This document shows, in pieces, positions 52,530 through 53,546 of a stretch of DNA of 53,546 bases. Location of the stretch: contig JBFGNS010000008.1 of the NCBI GenBank assembly GCA_041574955.1, positions 1 to 53,546 on the forward strand. The letters run 5' to 3'. Each line of letters opens with the position of its first letter. The stretch's first letter is position 1. The position numbers and the translations under genes were made by a program. The DNA comes from CALZJC01 sp041574955. Its GTDB lineage: Bacteria; Acidobacteriota; Thermoanaerobaculia; Multivoradales; JAHEKO01. The notes under the pieces are model-generated. The model searched no databases. It worked only from the letters and a program-made list of their open reading frames with translations, and was not told where the DNA came from.

Positions 52530-52758
52530 CTGGCAACCGAGGCTGGCGCCAGGCTTGGGAGACCTGAGGGCTGGGGGCTTGGGGGCTTGGAGCACCTCGA
52601 CCGGAGGAAGCGCAGCCGGCGGGGGCCCGGGCGGAGCGACATCACCCTCGCCTTTGGAGCGCAGCCCGGGGCACCGGCCGGCCGAGCGACCGGGCCCTAC
52701 TGCCAACACACCAGCCTGAGGCCTGGGGCTCAGGCGCCTGTGGGCCAGGAGGGGCCGG
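52530..52758. other. Intergenic region with GC hairpins and one copy of a dispersed palindromic repeat
   Basis: No gene is seen. It contains GGGGGCTT-type runs (52573-52590), the first palindromic repeat copy, and a GCCTGAG / CTCAGGC hairpin (52714-52735) just before the next gene. Confidence 0.5.
52618..52675. repeat. Dispersed palindromic repeat, copy 1
   Basis: A ~58-bp sequence that recurs at 53298-53356. Its arms CCCGGGC (52626-52632) and GCCCGGG (52664-52670) can pair; the middle contains GCGACATCACCCTCGCC. Confidence 0.75.
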
Positions 52759-53160
52759 GTGCTGGAGATGAAGGGCATCGTGCCGGTCACGGATCGAAAA
52801 CGCCCGGGGGCGGCGGTCCCGCCGCCGCTGTTCGTCTACGGCACCCTGACCGATCCGCTCTTTATGGGCCGGCTGCTCGAACGGGAGGTGGTCGAGGAGC
52901 CGGCCACGCTGGTCGAATACCGCCGGCTCGAGCTGGCCTCCCTGGGCCACGCCGTGGTCGTGCCCGAGGCGGGCGGCGAGGTGGAGGGGCTGCTCTACCG
53001 CGGGCTCACCGAAGCCGACTACGAGCGGCTCGACGCCTACGAGGGCGTCGCCGAAGGGCTCTACCGGCGCCAGGCCGCCGAGGCGCGAACCGCGCGCCGG
53101 GACCGGGAAGCCGTGGTCGTCTACGTCCCCACCGAGCGCACCCGGCGCCGCCACCGCTAG
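52759..53160 (+). CDS. Gamma-glutamylcyclotransferase (AIG2-like) family protein
   Basis: A 133-residue protein. The GTG at 52759 is preferred because AGGAGG lies 6 nt upstream; an ATG three codons later is the alternative. The fold is recognisable from PLFVYGTLTDPLFMGRLL (the substrate-binding YGTL loop), then VEGLLYRGLTEADYERLDAYEG, where the E of YERLD/YEG is the catalytic Glu position. The enzyme family releases 5-oxoproline from gamma-glutamyl compounds. The exact substrate is unknown. It lies between two repeat-rich intergenic regions. Confidence 0.85.
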   Translation: MLEMKGIVPVTDRKRPGAAVPPPLFVYGTLTDPLFMGRLLEREVVEEPATLVEYRRLELASLGHAVVVPEAGGEVEGLLYRGLTEADYERLDAYEGVAEGLYRRQAAEARTARRDREAVVVYVPTERTRRRHR

Positions 53161-53203
53161 GCCGACGCCCAAGGCCTCAAGCCCCAGACGTTCGAAGCGA
53201 CCC

Positions 53204-53271
53204 TCGGACGCCACCCCTGCATCACCGACGGCGAAGCGACCTTCGTCTCTCGAAGCAACAGCGGCCCGGAA
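53204..53271 (+). repeat. 68-bp direct repeat, copy 1
   Basis: Identical to 53479-53546 except for one base (CTGCATC versus CTACATC). It contains CTTCG-TCTCT-CGAAG, a small hairpin. Copy starts are 275 bp apart. Confidence 0.85.
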
Positions 53272-53297
53272 GCCACCTCCGGAAGGTGCGCCCGCCA

Positions 53298-53356
53298 GGC
53301 GGGGGCCCGGGGCGGAGCGACATCACCCTCGCCCTTGGAGCGCAGCCCCGGGCACC
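53298..53356. repeat. Dispersed palindromic repeat, copy 2
   Basis: Second copy of the repeat at 52618. Both arms are one base longer here (GCCCGGGGC 53305-53313 / GCCCCGGGC 53345-53353) and pair perfectly, so the change is compensatory. Confidence 0.75.
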
Positions 53357-53478
53357 CGAACGGCCAGCGCAACCGGCCCGAAGCCACCAACCCTGCTGCC
53401 CACCCGAGGTCGCCTGCCGGAGTCGGCGCCGAGGACCTTCGCTGCGCTCAGGATGACAGCGGGCTTCGGGTCCCGGAG

Positions 53479-53546
53479 TCGGACGCCACCCCTACATCAC
53501 CGACGGCGAAGCGACCTTCGTCTCTCGAAGCAACAGCGGCCCGGAA
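53479..53546 (+). repeat. 68-bp direct repeat, copy 2 (reaches the window edge)
   Basis: Matches 53204-53271 with one difference; it may continue beyond the window. Confidence 0.85.

Larger units (their letters stand above)
53161..53546. other. Repeat-rich intergenic tail
   Basis: No gene is supported. It holds a 68-bp direct repeat pair, the second dispersed palindromic repeat and a TTCGCTGCGCTCAGGATGAC stretch (53429-53448) of a kind found dispersed in several GC-rich genomes. The last repeat runs off the window edge. Confidence 0.6.

Noticed and set aside
53204..53546. CRISPR array at the right edge
   Set aside because: The repeat unit is 68 bp with a 275-bp period, only two copies and no cas genes, so it does not fit CRISPR geometry.

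Overview
This is a very GC-rich (strong G/C third-position bias), gene-dense bacterial chromosome segment. It has signal peptides, outer-membrane proteins (a TonB-dependent receptor and a small beta-barrel) and DUF3014, DUF4388 and FHA/EAL signalling proteins, so it comes from a diderm. The content fits a high-GC Acidobacteriota (Thermoanaerobaculia-like) or, less likely, Myxococcota; this is inferred from family content only, because no rRNA or marker gene is present. No tRNA, rRNA, CRISPR array, prophage or transposase was seen.

Layout. 1-3.9 kb: the end of a coiled-coil membrane protein, a sigma-54 activator with a degenerate receiver, and a secreted Cys-rich PDZ protein. 4.1-7.2 kb: two MFS exporters and a DUF434 protein. 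7.3-13.8 kb: a secreted propeller-amidohydrolase, a secreted kinase-like protein, an M23 peptidase and two small membrane proteins. 13.9-18.9 kb: a TonB receptor, an M28 peptidase coupled to an MBL-fold hydrolase, and a six-helix membrane protein. 19-21.5 kb: DUF3014, aldo/keto reductase, LON-domain protein. 21.6-28.5 kb: a tight three-gene signalling operon (GAF-GGDEF-EAL, FHA-EAL, membrane Ser/Thr kinase) facing a LysM-FecR envelope protein. 28.6-34.6 kb: glycine decarboxylase, an outer-membrane barrel, a five-repeat membrane channel-like protein and a small lipoprotein. 34.8-43.1 kb: a translesion mutasome (imuA, imuB, dnaE2) with a PAS-GGDEF-EAL gene between imuB and dnaE2. 43.2-48.9 kb: DUF4388 protein, FabI, acyltransferase, EamA transporter, LOG protein, ornithine aminotransferase. 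48.9-53.5 kb: a fused MrfA-MrfB-like helicase/exonuclease, OsmC, a gamma-glutamylcyclotransferase-like protein, and a repeat-rich tail.

Three themes run through the window. (1) DNA damage: imuA and dnaE2 share a nearly identical 23-bp promoter/operator block with TTACG half-sites 11 bp apart, and looser versions lie upstream of the helicase-exonuclease and of the sigma-54 activator. (2) c-di-GMP and phosphorylation: three EAL proteins are present, one fused to an FHA phosphothreonine-binding domain and overlapping a membrane Ser/Thr kinase gene. (3) Gene expression: many genes have a TAnnnT -10 hexamer only 6-10 nt before the start codon, which predicts leaderless or near-leaderless mRNAs, and convergent genes end in palindromes that include their stop codons.

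Starts were chosen from Shine-Dalgarno sequences, stop/start overlaps or -10 position. Long antisense frames were discarded as GC artefacts.
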